In this document: in pieces, positions 6,395 to 13,066 of the stretch
How the letters are laid out: every line of letters begins with the position of its first letter
Numbering within the stretch: the first letter of the stretch is position 1
Assembly (NCBI GenBank): GCA_005888955.1
Contig: VBCS01000020.1
Span: 1 to 14,526 of the forward strand
Reading direction: 5' to 3'
DNA: 14,526 nucleotides
Source: Betaproteobacteria bacterium
GTDB taxonomy: Bacteria > Pseudomonadota > Gammaproteobacteria > Burkholderiales > Casimicrobiaceae
Made by a program: the position numbers and the translations under genes
The notes under the pieces: generated by a model
Databases searched by the model: none
What the model was told of the DNA's origin: nothing
What the model saw: only the letters and a program-made list of their open reading frames with translations

Positions 6395-6403
6395 ATTTTA
6401 CCA
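6395..6403 (-). promoter_or_regulatory. Possible acpP promoter (extended -10)
   Basis: In the 79-nt gap between fabG and acpP the minus strand reads TGGTAAAAT, which is a TAAAAT -10 box preceded by the TGn extension. No -35 box is seen at 17 bp (AGTGCC), as expected for extended -10 promoters. A start near 6388 would give a leader of about 38 nt. A separate acpP promoter is known in E. coli, where ACP is needed in large excess. Confidence 0.45.
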
Positions 6404-6429
6404 GATCGGCGTGCGTGGGCACTCCTCGG

Positions 6430-7170
6430 CTACGCCATGTACATCCCACCATTGACGTGCAGCGTCGCACCGGTGATATAGCCTGCCTCGCGCGAGGCGA
6501 GAAAAGCGACTGCATGTGCAACCTCGGCCGGCAGGCCGAGCCGCCCGAGGGGTATGCGCTCGATCAGCGCTTCGCGCTGCGCCCCGGTCAGCACGCGCGT
6601 CATGTCGGTGTCGATGAAACCTGGCGCGACACAGTTGACGCTGATGTTGCGGCTGCCCAGCTCCTGCGCCAGCGATTTGGTAAATCCGATCAACGCCGCC
6701 TTCGCCGCCGCGTAATTCGTCTGCCCGGCGTTGCCACTGACGCCGACTACCGAGCCGATATTGATGATACGACCGTAACGCGCTTTCATCATGCCGCGCA
6801 CGACGGCCTTCGACAGCCGGTAAGCCGCCTTGAGATTGGTGTCCATGATCGCATCCCATTCCTCGTCCTTCATGCGCAGCAGGAGATTGTCGCGGGTGAT
6901 GCCGGCATTATTGACCAGGATCGAGATATCGCCGAGGCGCTGTGCGACTCCGCTCACGGCAGGTTCGACCGCCGCACCGTCGGTCACGTCCAGACGAATG
7001 CCTTCGCCGCGATGACCCGCGTCCTTCAGATACGTCGCAATCGCCGCAGCGCCATCATCGGTCGTCGCGGTGCCGGCCACGCTGGCGCCGGCACCTGAGA
7101 GGGCGAGCGCGATCGCCTTGCCGATGCCTCGCGAGGCGCCTGTGACAAGCGCGGTCTGTCCGTCGAGCAT
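6430..7170 (-). CDS. fabG: 3-oxoacyl-ACP reductase
   Basis: A 246-residue short-chain dehydrogenase that reduces 3-oxoacyl-ACP with NADPH in each elongation round. It shows the cofactor loop TGASRGIG at 10-17 and NNAG at 87-90. The catalytic residues are Asn 112, Ser 140, Tyr 153 and Lys 157 (NIGSVVGVSGNAGQTNYAAA then K). The FabG ending HVNGGMYMA is present. The ATG at 7170 gives the standard N-terminus MLDGQTALVTG. The same frame stays open far upstream through fabD, but that extension is not protein-like for this family. It begins 17 nt after the fabD stop with only a weak ribosome site, which suggests coupled translation. Confidence 0.97.
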   Translation of the reverse strand: MLDGQTALVTGASRGIGKAIALALSGAGASVAGTATTDDGAAAIATYLKDAGHRGEGIRLDVTDGAAVEPAVSGVAQRLGDISILVNNAGITRDNLLLRMKDEEWDAIMDTNLKAAYRLSKAVVRGMMKARYGRIINIGSVVGVSGNAGQTNYAAAKAALIGFTKSLAQELGSRNISVNCVAPGFIDTDMTRVLTGAQREALIERIPLGRLGLPAEVAHAVAFLASREAGYITGATLHVNGGMYMA

Positions 7171-7187
7171 TGCCTGCACCCAGGCTC

Positions 7188-8117
7188 CTAGGCAGTGGCC
7201 GCAATCGCCGCGGCGATGGCTTCGCCGTCGTGCAACGGCAGGGCGACGACGTTGGGCACGATACGCTTGGTCAACCCGGTCAAGACCTTGCCCGGACCGC
7301 ACTCGATGATATGCGTCACGCCTTGTGCCGCAAGTACGCGGATCGTTTCGACCCAGCGCACGGGGCTTGCCGCTTGAGCCGCCAGCGCCGCGCGGATTGC
7401 GTCCGGCGTCGGCGCGATCGATGCATTGACATTGTGCAAGACCGGCACGGTGGGCGGGTCGACGGCGACGTTGGCGAGGTACGCGGCAAGCTGCTCGGCG
7501 GCGGGCTTCATCAACAGGCTGTGAAACGGTGCGCTGACCGGCAGCATCACCGCGCGCTTGGCGCCGCGCGCCTTGGCCGCCGCGGCCGCGCGCTCGACCG
7601 CCTCGCGATGCCCCGCGATGACGATCTGGTCGGGCGCGTTGAAATTGACCGGTTCGACCGCCTGACCCTGCGCGGCCTCGCGGCACGCGTCGGCGATACC
7701 GGCATCGTCGAGGCCCATCACAGCGGCCATCGCGCCGACGCCTGCCGGCACGGCGTCCTGCATCGACTGAGCGCGAAAGCGCACCAGCGGCACGGCCGCG
7801 GTGAACGCGAGCGCGCCCGCGGCGACGAGCGCGGCATACTCGCCCAGGCTGTGACCCGCGAGAACGGCGGGTGCGCCGCCGCCTGCGGCGCGCCACGCGC
7901 GATACACCGCGATATCGGCAGCGAGCATCGCCGGTTGCGTATTCACGGTCTGGTTGAGCAACTCGTCGGGGCCCTTGTCGACCAGCGCCCAGAGATCTTC
8001 GCCGAGGGCGGTCGACGCCTCGGCAAAGGTGTCGCGAACGACGGGAAAGGTGTCGTAGCGGTTCATCATCCCTACCGATTGCGACCCCTGTCCGGGAAAC
8101 ACCAGTGCGAGCTTCAT
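7188..8117 (-). CDS. fabD: Malonyl-CoA:ACP transacylase
   Basis: A 309-residue enzyme that moves malonyl from CoA to ACP to supply elongation. Visible motifs are FPGQGSQSVGM at 7-17, the nucleophile Ser 90 in GHSLGEYAALVAAG, the substrate arginine in PLVRFRAQSMQ, and catalytic His 199 in VSAPFHSLLMKPA. These align with E. coli FabD Ser 92 and His 201. The ATG at 8117 gives MKLALVFPGQG, the standard start. It lies seven bases after the fabH stop, and the ribosome site GGTGA overlaps that stop, so the two genes are translationally coupled. Confidence 0.98.
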   Translation of the reverse strand: MKLALVFPGQGSQSVGMMNRYDTFPVVRDTFAEASTALGEDLWALVDKGPDELLNQTVNTQPAMLAADIAVYRAWRAAGGGAPAVLAGHSLGEYAALVAAGALAFTAAVPLVRFRAQSMQDAVPAGVGAMAAVMGLDDAGIADACREAAQGQAVEPVNFNAPDQIVIAGHREAVERAAAAAKARGAKRAVMLPVSAPFHSLLMKPAAEQLAAYLANVAVDPPTVPVLHNVNASIAPTPDAIRAALAAQAASPVRWVETIRVLAAQGVTHIIECGPGKVLTGLTKRIVPNVVALPLHDGEAIAAAIAATA

Positions 8118-8124
8118 CGTTGGC

Positions 8125-9081
8125 TCACCATCGCAACAACACCGATCCCCACGTAAATCCGCCGCCGACGCCGAGCAGCATGACGTGCTGCCCGGAGCGG
8201 ATGCGTCCGTCGCGCACCGCGAGGTCGAGCGCCAGCGGTATCGACGCCGCGGACGTGTTTGCATGCCGGTCCACCGTCGTCACCATCCTCTCGAGCGGCA
8301 CGTGCAGCTTTTTCGCCGTCGCGTCCATGATACGGATATTGGCCTGGTGCGGTATCAGCCAGTCGATCGCGGCGGTCGTCAGTCCGTTGGCCGCCAAGGC
8401 TTCGTGGGCGACTTCCGCGAGCACCTTGACCGCAAACTTGAACACCGTGTTGCCCTCCATCGTCAGGAGCGGTGTTCCGCTCACCTCGCCGTGCGCGACC
8501 GTTCCGGGCACAGCGAGGATGTCCCGATAGTGGCCGTCGGCGTGCAGGTGGGTCGACAGGATGCCGGGTTCGCTCGCGGGCGCGAGCACCACTGCGCCGG
8601 CGCCGTCGCCGAACAGCACGCAGGTGCCGCGGTCGTTCCAGTCGAGAATGCGCGAATAGATTTCCGCGCCGACGACGAGCGCATTCCTCGCCTGCCCGCT
8701 CTTGACCATCAGGTCGGCCAAACCCAGCGCGTAGACAAAGCCGCTGCACACCGCCTGCACGTCGAAGGCCGGACCGTTTCGCGTGCCGAGCTTGTCCTGC
8801 AGGATGCACGCCGTCGAAGGGAAAACCATGTCCGGCGTCGTCGTCGCCAGCACGATCATGTCGACCGCTGCAGGGGCGAGGCCCGCTGCGGTCAACGCTT
8901 CGCGCGCGGCGGCGAGCGCGAGGTCGCTGGTCTTTTCGTCGGGCGCCGCAAGGTGGCGCTGGCGGATGCCGGTGCGAGTGCGTATCCATTCGTCGCTGGT
9001 GTCGACGCGCTGCGCCAACTCGGCATTGCTCATCACCTGCGCCGGCAGATAGCTGCCCGTGCCGACGATGCGGCTATGCAT
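8125..9081 (-). CDS. fabH: Beta-ketoacyl-ACP synthase III
   Basis: A 318-residue enzyme that starts fatty-acid synthesis by condensing acetyl-CoA with malonyl-ACP. The catalytic triad is complete: Cys 112 (DVQAVCSGFVYAL), His 245 (IPHQANIRI) and Asn 275 (HANTSAASIP), at the E. coli positions within one residue. The C-terminal loop GVGGGFTWGSVLLRW is typical. The start MHSRIVGTGSYLP is the family N-terminus. The start codon lies inside the end of plsX: the two frames share the eight bases ATGCATAG, which points to coupled translation rather than an independent ribosome site. Confidence 0.98.
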   Translation of the reverse strand: MHSRIVGTGSYLPAQVMSNAELAQRVDTSDEWIRTRTGIRQRHLAAPDEKTSDLALAAAREALTAAGLAPAAVDMIVLATTTPDMVFPSTACILQDKLGTRNGPAFDVQAVCSGFVYALGLADLMVKSGQARNALVVGAEIYSRILDWNDRGTCVLFGDGAGAVVLAPASEPGILSTHLHADGHYRDILAVPGTVAHGEVSGTPLLTMEGNTVFKFAVKVLAEVAHEALAANGLTTAAIDWLIPHQANIRIMDATAKKLHVPLERMVTTVDRHANTSAASIPLALDLAVRDGRIRSGQHVMLLGVGGGFTWGSVLLRW

Positions 9082-10129
9082 CGCCGAAATTCACCGGGGT
9101 GACCGCCACCGCGCTCGCGGCGGGCACCGGCGTAGCCGCAAGCCGCTGGGTGATCCGCGCGAGCACACCGTGCGTCACTTCGGCGTACGCTTTCTTCAAT
9201 GCGTAGCGAAACGCGAGCGCGTCCGCGGAGCCATGGCTCTTGATCACCACCGCCTTGAGCCCGATCAGCGTCGCGCCGTTGTAGCGCCGCGGGTCGACGC
9301 GGCGCTTGAAGGCGTTGAGAACCGGAAGGGCAAACAAAGCGAGGACCCTGCGAAGCACGTTGCGAGTGAACTCTTCACGCAGAAAATCGGCGAGCATCAG
9401 GGCGAGCCCTTCCGAGGTCTTCAGCGCAACGTTGCCGACAAAACCATCGCAGACGATCACGTCGGTCGTGCCCTTGTAGATGTCGGTGCCTTCGACGTTG
9501 CCGTAAAAATTGAGCCCAGAGACCTTGAGCAGCTCCGCCGCCCGCTTGACCACCTCGTTGCCCTTGATGTCTTCCTCGCCGATGTTAAGCAGGCCCACGC
9601 GCGGACGCTCGACGCCTTCGACGGCGGCGACCAGCGCGCTGCCCATCACCGCGAATTGCAGCAGCTGCTCCGGTGTGCAGTTGACGTTCGCGCCGAGATC
9701 GAGCGCCGTCGTGACGCCTTTGCGCGTCGGCAGTTGCGAAGCGATCGCCGGCCGGTCGATGCCAGGTAGTGTCTTGAGCACGAAACGCGAGATCGCCATC
9801 AGCGCGCCGGTGTTGCCGGCCGAGACACAGGCTTGCGCCGCGCCGTCCTTCACGAGATTGATTGCGACGCGCATCGAAGAATCCTTCTTTCGGCGCAGCG
9901 CGTCGGCGGGAGGCTCGTGCATGGCGACGATTTCGGTCGCGGGCCGCACGCTCACGCGCTCGGCGGCTGCGGTGTGCGTGGCGGCAAGCGCTTTCCGGAT
10001 GGCGTCTTCGTTCCCGACGAGCACGATGCGCGCATCGGGCGTTTCGTCGAGAAACCGCAGCGACGCCGCGACCGTGACCGGAGGGCCGTGATCGCCACCC
10101 ATCGCGTCTACGGCAATGGTTACCTGCAT
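9074..10129 (-). CDS. plsX: Phosphate acyltransferase (acyl-ACP:phosphate)
   Basis: A 351-residue peripheral membrane enzyme that converts acyl-ACP and phosphate into acyl-phosphate, the donor used by PlsY to start phospholipid synthesis. Family signatures are IAVDAMGGDHGP at 5-16, SAGNTGALMA in the middle, ANVNCTPEQLLQFAVMGSA, LLNIGEEDIKGNE and the VCDGFVGNVALKTSEG segment. Length and ends match the family. The start at 10129 has little visible Shine-Dalgarno sequence. It follows rpmF by 83 nt and overlaps fabH by eight bases at its 3' end. Confidence 0.97.
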   Translation of the reverse strand: MQVTIAVDAMGGDHGPPVTVAASLRFLDETPDARIVLVGNEDAIRKALAATHTAAAERVSVRPATEIVAMHEPPADALRRKKDSSMRVAINLVKDGAAQACVSAGNTGALMAISRFVLKTLPGIDRPAIASQLPTRKGVTTALDLGANVNCTPEQLLQFAVMGSALVAAVEGVERPRVGLLNIGEEDIKGNEVVKRAAELLKVSGLNFYGNVEGTDIYKGTTDVIVCDGFVGNVALKTSEGLALMLADFLREEFTRNVLRRVLALFALPVLNAFKRRVDPRRYNGATLIGLKAVVIKSHGSADALAFRYALKKAYAEVTHGVLARITQRLAATPVPAASAVAVTPVNFGDA

Positions 10130-10177
10130 CGAATCAGGCGGTAGCGACCCCGATGCGGAAGGCTTGCGTCCGATTTT

Positions 10178-10199
10178 GCCGGAAGCGAACGTTCCCGGC
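10178..10199 (-). promoter_or_regulatory. Hairpin between rpmF and plsX
   Basis: GCCGGAA (10178-10184) and TTCCCGGC (10192-10199) form a 7-bp stem with one bulged base and a 7-nt loop in the only sizeable gap of the upper operon. No T tract follows on either strand, so it is not a normal terminator. It could stabilise the rpmF end or mark an RNA processing site; the role is inferred. Confidence 0.35.
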
Positions 10200-10212
10200 G
10201 TGACGGAATGGG

Positions 10213-10395
10213 CTACGCGTCGGCCTTGGTCTTGACGACCTTCTTGCCTCGATAGTAGCCGCTGGGACTGATGTGGTGGCGCAGGTGCACCTCCCCGCTC
10301 ACCGGCTCGACGCCGAGCGGCGGGTTGGTCAGAAAGTCGTGAGCGCGGTGCATGCCGCGCTTCGACGCCGATTTCTTGTTCTGCTGGACAGCCAT
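10213..10395 (-). CDS. rpmF: 50S ribosomal protein L32
   Basis: A 60-residue basic ribosomal protein. The sequence MAVQQNKKSASKRGMHRAHD is the conserved L32 start, followed by LTNPPLGVEPVSGEVHLRHH and ISPSGYYRGKKVVKTKADA, close to the E. coli protein in length and ending. It has no cysteines, so it is the zinc-free form, as in E. coli. The start at 10395 is fixed by GAGGAG nine bases upstream; longer in-frame starts upstream overlap yceD and are not credible. It lies 13 nt after yceD. Confidence 0.98.
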   Translation of the reverse strand: MAVQQNKKSASKRGMHRAHDFLTNPPLGVEPVSGEVHLRHHISPSGYYRGKKVVKTKADA

Positions 10396-10408
10396 GTCGT
10401 ATTGCTCC

Positions 10409-10966
10409 TCAAGTATTCCTATCGGTCCCCTTTCGCAGTGCCGCAAGGCGCGCGAACGGGGAACTCGTTGCTTGCACCGCCTGCACCCCCTCGGATCCGG
10501 AGGTTGCTGCGACCTCCGCCGGACACTGCCCTTCGGGATGCCGCGGCGCGAACGGCAACCACAGCAGGATCTCGTCTTCGACCAGCGTCATCGCGTCGAG
10601 CGGCGCCGCCGCCAGCAGGACTTCCGCTTCCTCGGCGTCCAAGCGCTCGAGCTCGGCATCGTTCCGTGCCAGGAGCAGCTCCGAGCGCTGCGAAATGGGC
10701 GCATCGAAGGGCTGCAGGCAGCGTTGGCACTCCTGCGGCAGATCGCCCTCGACGCTCACCGCCAGCATCGGGCGACCGAGCGCGTCGCGCGCCCCGGCGA
10801 TCTGCCAGGCGATTGGCGCCGAAGTCGTATTCGGAGCCAGCCGGTCGACGACGCGTGGGCGCCGCGATATATCGATCTCCCCGGCGAGCACTTCGCCGCG
10901 CGCCGCCAAGTCGAGCGCATCGAAGCGTCCCGCACCCGTCGACCCTGCACTCCGTTTCACCGTCAT
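10409..10966 (-). CDS. yceD: YceD/DUF177 family protein (23S rRNA accumulation)
   Basis: A 185-residue cytoplasmic protein of the DUF177 family. In E. coli and plants this family is needed for normal accumulation of 23S rRNA, and it is almost always encoded next to rpmF, as here. The conserved core is GDLPQECQRCLQPFDAPISQ, with Cys 80 and Cys 83, and the acidic LDAMTLVEDEILLWLPFAPR with a later Cys 148, a possible metal-binding set. The C-terminus ends with SPFARLAALRKG, a common ending of the family. ATG 10966 gives the expected N-terminus; the GGAAAA before it is a poor ribosome site. First gene of the operon, with a strong promoter about 80 nt upstream. Confidence 0.93.
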   Translation of the reverse strand: MTVKRSAGSTGAGRFDALDLAARGEVLAGEIDISRRPRVVDRLAPNTTSAPIAWQIAGARDALGRPMLAVSVEGDLPQECQRCLQPFDAPISQRSELLLARNDAELERLDAEEAEVLLAAAPLDAMTLVEDEILLWLPFAPRHPEGQCPAEVAATSGSEGVQAVQATSSPFARLAALRKGTDRNT

Positions 10967-11050
10967 TTTTCCGTGCCGTCATTGCCGGGCCGGCTCGATT
11001 GGGCGCGCCTTGTCAACTGCGACGCTTAAGCGCAATCGAAGCAAACATAG

Positions 11051-11056
11051 CATAAT
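11051..11056 (+). promoter_or_regulatory. Possible -10 box of maf
   Basis: CATAAT on the plus strand matches five of six consensus bases and overlaps the -10 box of the opposite promoter. The best -35 candidates (TTAAGC at 19 bp, AAGCGC at 17 bp) are weak. The position, some 40 nt before the maf start, is reasonable. Confidence 0.4.
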
Positions 11057-11080
11057 AGCCCGGAGGCCGCGTACTGTCAA
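11052..11080 (-). promoter_or_regulatory. Sigma-70 promoter of the yceD-rpmF-plsX-fab operon
   Basis: The minus strand has a perfect -35 box TTGACA (11075-11080), a 17-bp spacer and -10 TATTAT (11052-11057). The predicted start near 11045 leaves a leader of about 79 nt before yceD. The -35 box sits only nine bases from the maf start, so this promoter and the one for maf must share the same DNA. Confidence 0.8.
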
Positions 11081-11088
11081 AGAAAACC

Positions 11089-11691
11089 GTGAAAACAATG
11101 ACTTCGCCGGTGATTCCCGCATTGATTCTCGCCTCGAGCTCGCGCCATCGACAGGCCCTGCTGCAACGCCTCGGACTGCCTTTCACGGTCGTTGCGCCGG
11201 AGATCGACGAGACGCCGCGACCGGGCGAGCGGCCCGCGGAAACGGCAATCCGGCTGGCGGAGGCAAAGGCGCGCGCGGTCGCGCTCAAGCAGCCCGACGC
11301 CCTGATCATCGGTTCCGACCAGGTGGCCGAATTTCGCGGCGAGCCCGTGGGCAAGCCGCGCGATTCCGGCCACGCCCTCGAGCTTCTTCAGACGATGCGT
11401 GGGCATACGGTCATCTTTCATACCGCAGTGGCGCTGCTCAATGCGCGCACCGGCGTATGCCGGAACGCGCTGGTCGACGTCGTCAGCAGCTTTCGCCATC
11501 TCGAAGACGCCGCGCTCCAGGCATACCTCGACCGAGAACAGCCTTTCGACTGCGCCGGCTCGGTCAAGTCGGAAGGGCTCGGGATCGCGCTGTTCACGCG
11601 CATCGCCAGCGATGATCCGACGGCCTTGATCGGCCTGCCTCTGATCCGCCTGATCGACCTGCTTGCGGCGGAGGGCGTGCGGCCGCTGTAA
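11089..11691 (+). CDS. maf: Maf/YceF-type nucleotide pyrophosphatase
   Basis: A 200-residue house-cleaning enzyme that hydrolyses non-canonical nucleoside triphosphates; YceF-type members act on 7-methyl-GTP. Motifs are LILASSSRHRQALLQRLGLP (the family's S-S-S-x-x-R loop), the acidic EIDETP, IIGSDQVAEFRGEPVGKPRD with the catalytic Asp 77, and DREQPFDCAGSVKSEGLGIA then LF. The AGS-x-KSEGLGI-x-LF block and GLPLIRLIDLL point to the YceF subgroup. The start is uncertain: GTG at 11089 or ATG at 11098, neither with a clear ribosome site; the longer form is given. It is divergent from yceD and followed after 13 nt by the methyltransferase gene. Confidence 0.93.
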   Translation: MKTMTSPVIPALILASSSRHRQALLQRLGLPFTVVAPEIDETPRPGERPAETAIRLAEAKARAVALKQPDALIIGSDQVAEFRGEPVGKPRDSGHALELLQTMRGHTVIFHTAVALLNARTGVCRNALVDVVSSFRHLEDAALQAYLDREQPFDCAGSVKSEGLGIALFTRIASDDPTALIGLPLIRLIDLLAAEGVRPL

Positions 11692-11704
11692 GGAGCCTAA
11701 CCGC

Positions 11705-12442
11705 ATGAACACGCCGCAACGCTCGCGCGTGCCGCCGGGACGACTCTACGTCATTCCCAGCCTGCTCGGGGTCGTGCCGCCCGAGGCCGTCCTGCCCCAG
11801 CGCACGATCGATATCGCACGCGGCCTGGCGCACTTTGTCGTCGAGACGCCCAAGGCAGCGCGGCAGTTCCTCAAGACGCTCTCGCCGGACCGGGCGCTGC
11901 AGTCGATCGCTCTGGGCGAGCTCAACGAACATACGCGGGCCGACCGGGTGATGGAGCTGCTTGCGCCAGCGCTCAGCGGCCACGATCTCGGCTTGATCTC
12001 GGATGCGGGCTGTCCCGGCGTCGCCGACCCGGGAGCAGTACTCGTTGCCGCCGCGCATAAGGCCGGCATTCCTGTTGTGCCACTGGTAGGGCCTTCCGCG
12101 GTGCTGCTGGCGTTGATGGCGTCGGGAATGAACGGGCAGTCCTTTGCATTCCACGGTTACGTGCCGGCAAAACCCGGACCGCGCACCACCGCGCTCCGCG
12201 CGCTCGATCAGGCGATCGCGCGCACCGGAGCCACGCAGCTTTTCATCGAGACGCCGTACCGCAACGACGCGCTCGTCGACGCGATTCTCTTGGCGTGCCG
12301 TCCGGAGTTGCGCTTCTGTATCGCCGTCGACCTGACGTTGCCTGCGGAACAGGTAGAAAGCCGAACGATCGCGGCGTGGCGCGACGTCCCGCGGCCATCG
12401 CTGGCCAAGCGGCCGGCGATTTTTCTGCTGGGAGCGCCGTAG
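11705..12442 (+). CDS. SAM-dependent methyltransferase, RsmI-like (tetrapyrrole-methylase fold)
   Basis: A 245-residue protein of the group containing RsmI, which 2'-O-methylates C1402 of 16S rRNA. The SAM-site motifs LISDAGCPGVADPG (98-110) and VPLVGPSAVLLALMASGM (near 125-142) correspond to LVSDAGTPLINDPG and the VPLPGPCA segment of RsmI. The FHGYVPAKPG and FIETPYRNDALVDAIL blocks also match. The N-terminus (RLYVIPSLLGVVPPEAVLPQ) differs from RsmI's, and the protein is some 40 residues shorter than E. coli RsmI, so this is probably a paralogue of unknown substrate. ATG 11705 is chosen because AAGGAG, overlapping the maf stop codon, lies nine bases upstream. The TAG stop is the TAG of a GTAG that opens a REP-like palindrome. 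Confidence 0.9.
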   Translation: MNTPQRSRVPPGRLYVIPSLLGVVPPEAVLPQRTIDIARGLAHFVVETPKAARQFLKTLSPDRALQSIALGELNEHTRADRVMELLAPALSGHDLGLISDAGCPGVADPGAVLVAAAHKAGIPVVPLVGPSAVLLALMASGMNGQSFAFHGYVPAKPGPRTTALRALDQAIARTGATQLFIETPYRNDALVDAILLACRPELRFCIAVDLTLPAEQVESRTIAAWRDVPRPSLAKRPAIFLLGAP

Positions 12443-12538
12443 GTGCTACTAATTCGCACGCGGCGCTGGCCGAATGAATTCGGCCCTACGAAAACCGGTG
12501 CGCGGGCTCGACGTTGTAGGTGCGAATTTATTCGCACC
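12439..12538. repeat. Cluster of three REP-like GTAG-headed palindromes
   Basis: Copy 1 (12439-12459, plus orientation): GTAGGTGC...ATTCGCAC, decayed in the middle. Copy 2 (12468-12489, minus orientation): GGCCGAATGAATTCGGCC followed by CTAC, a perfect 8-bp inverted repeat with a 2-nt spacer. Copy 3 (12516-12538, plus orientation): GTAG overlapping the perfect inverted repeat GGTGCGAATTTATTCGCACC (9-bp arms, 2-nt spacer). A conserved GTAG at the foot of a small palindrome, arranged in alternating directions, is the layout of REP elements mobilised by RAYT transposases (established pattern). The cluster fills the gap between two convergent genes. No RAYT gene is in the window. Confidence 0.75.
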
Positions 12539-12543
12539 CGGCC

Positions 12544-12990
12544 TTATTGGCCTTCTTCGTCGGGCCAGCTCTTGATGTAGCTCTTGAGCATGCGGTTCTC
12601 GAAGCTCTGTTCTTCGTAGACCGCCTTGGCGACGTCATGGAAGGAGATGACGCCGAGCAGCGTCGCGCCTTCCTGCACCGGAACATAACGCTGGTGCCGC
12701 TCGACCATTGAGCGGCGCAACTCCATCACGTCGAGATGGGGAGTCGCGATCAACGGGTCGCGCACGTAGATCTCGCTAACCTTGAGATCGCCGAGCTGAC
12801 CTTGGCGCTGTGCCAGCGCCTCAAGCACCTCCGCGAACGTCAGCATGCCCGCCATCTGCCCGTGGTCCATCACCACCAGCGAGCCAATATCGTGCTGCGC
12901 CATCACCTTGATCGCCTCGAGCACCGTGCCGTTCGGCGGCGTCGTAAACAGGGCATTACCCTTGATCCGGAGGATTTCGCTGACCAGCAT
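12544..12990 (-). CDS. Two-CBS-domain protein
   Basis: A 148-residue soluble protein made almost wholly of two CBS domains. The first (about 10-60) has TVLEAIKVMAQHDIGSLVVM followed by GQMAGMLTFAEVLEAL. The second (about 75-130) has PHLDVMELRRSMVERHQRYV then PVQEGATLLGVISFHDVAKA. CBS pairs bind adenosine ligands such as AMP, ATP or SAM and act as energy sensors, but no effector domain is attached, so the role is unknown. ATG 12990 has GAGGAGA seven or eight bases upstream. It follows the TRAP permease gene by 76 nt on the same strand; I see no convincing terminator between them. Confidence 0.9.
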   Translation of the reverse strand: MLVSEILRIKGNALFTTPPNGTVLEAIKVMAQHDIGSLVVMDHGQMAGMLTFAEVLEALAQRQGQLGDLKVSEIYVRDPLIATPHLDVMELRRSMVERHQRYVPVQEGATLLGVISFHDVAKAVYEEQSFENRMLKSYIKSWPDEEGQ

Positions 12991-13066
12991 CGTCTTCTCC
13001 TCGCCCGTGCACGCGTGATGCCTTACGGGTGCAGGTTACTCCCGGAGTTGCGCCGTGTGCAACCGC

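Noticed and set aside
6430..7896. 488-codon frame that would fuse an upstream Arg-rich segment to FabG
   Set aside because: The upstream part is the shadow of fabD in another frame; high GC keeps it open. FabG starts at 7170.
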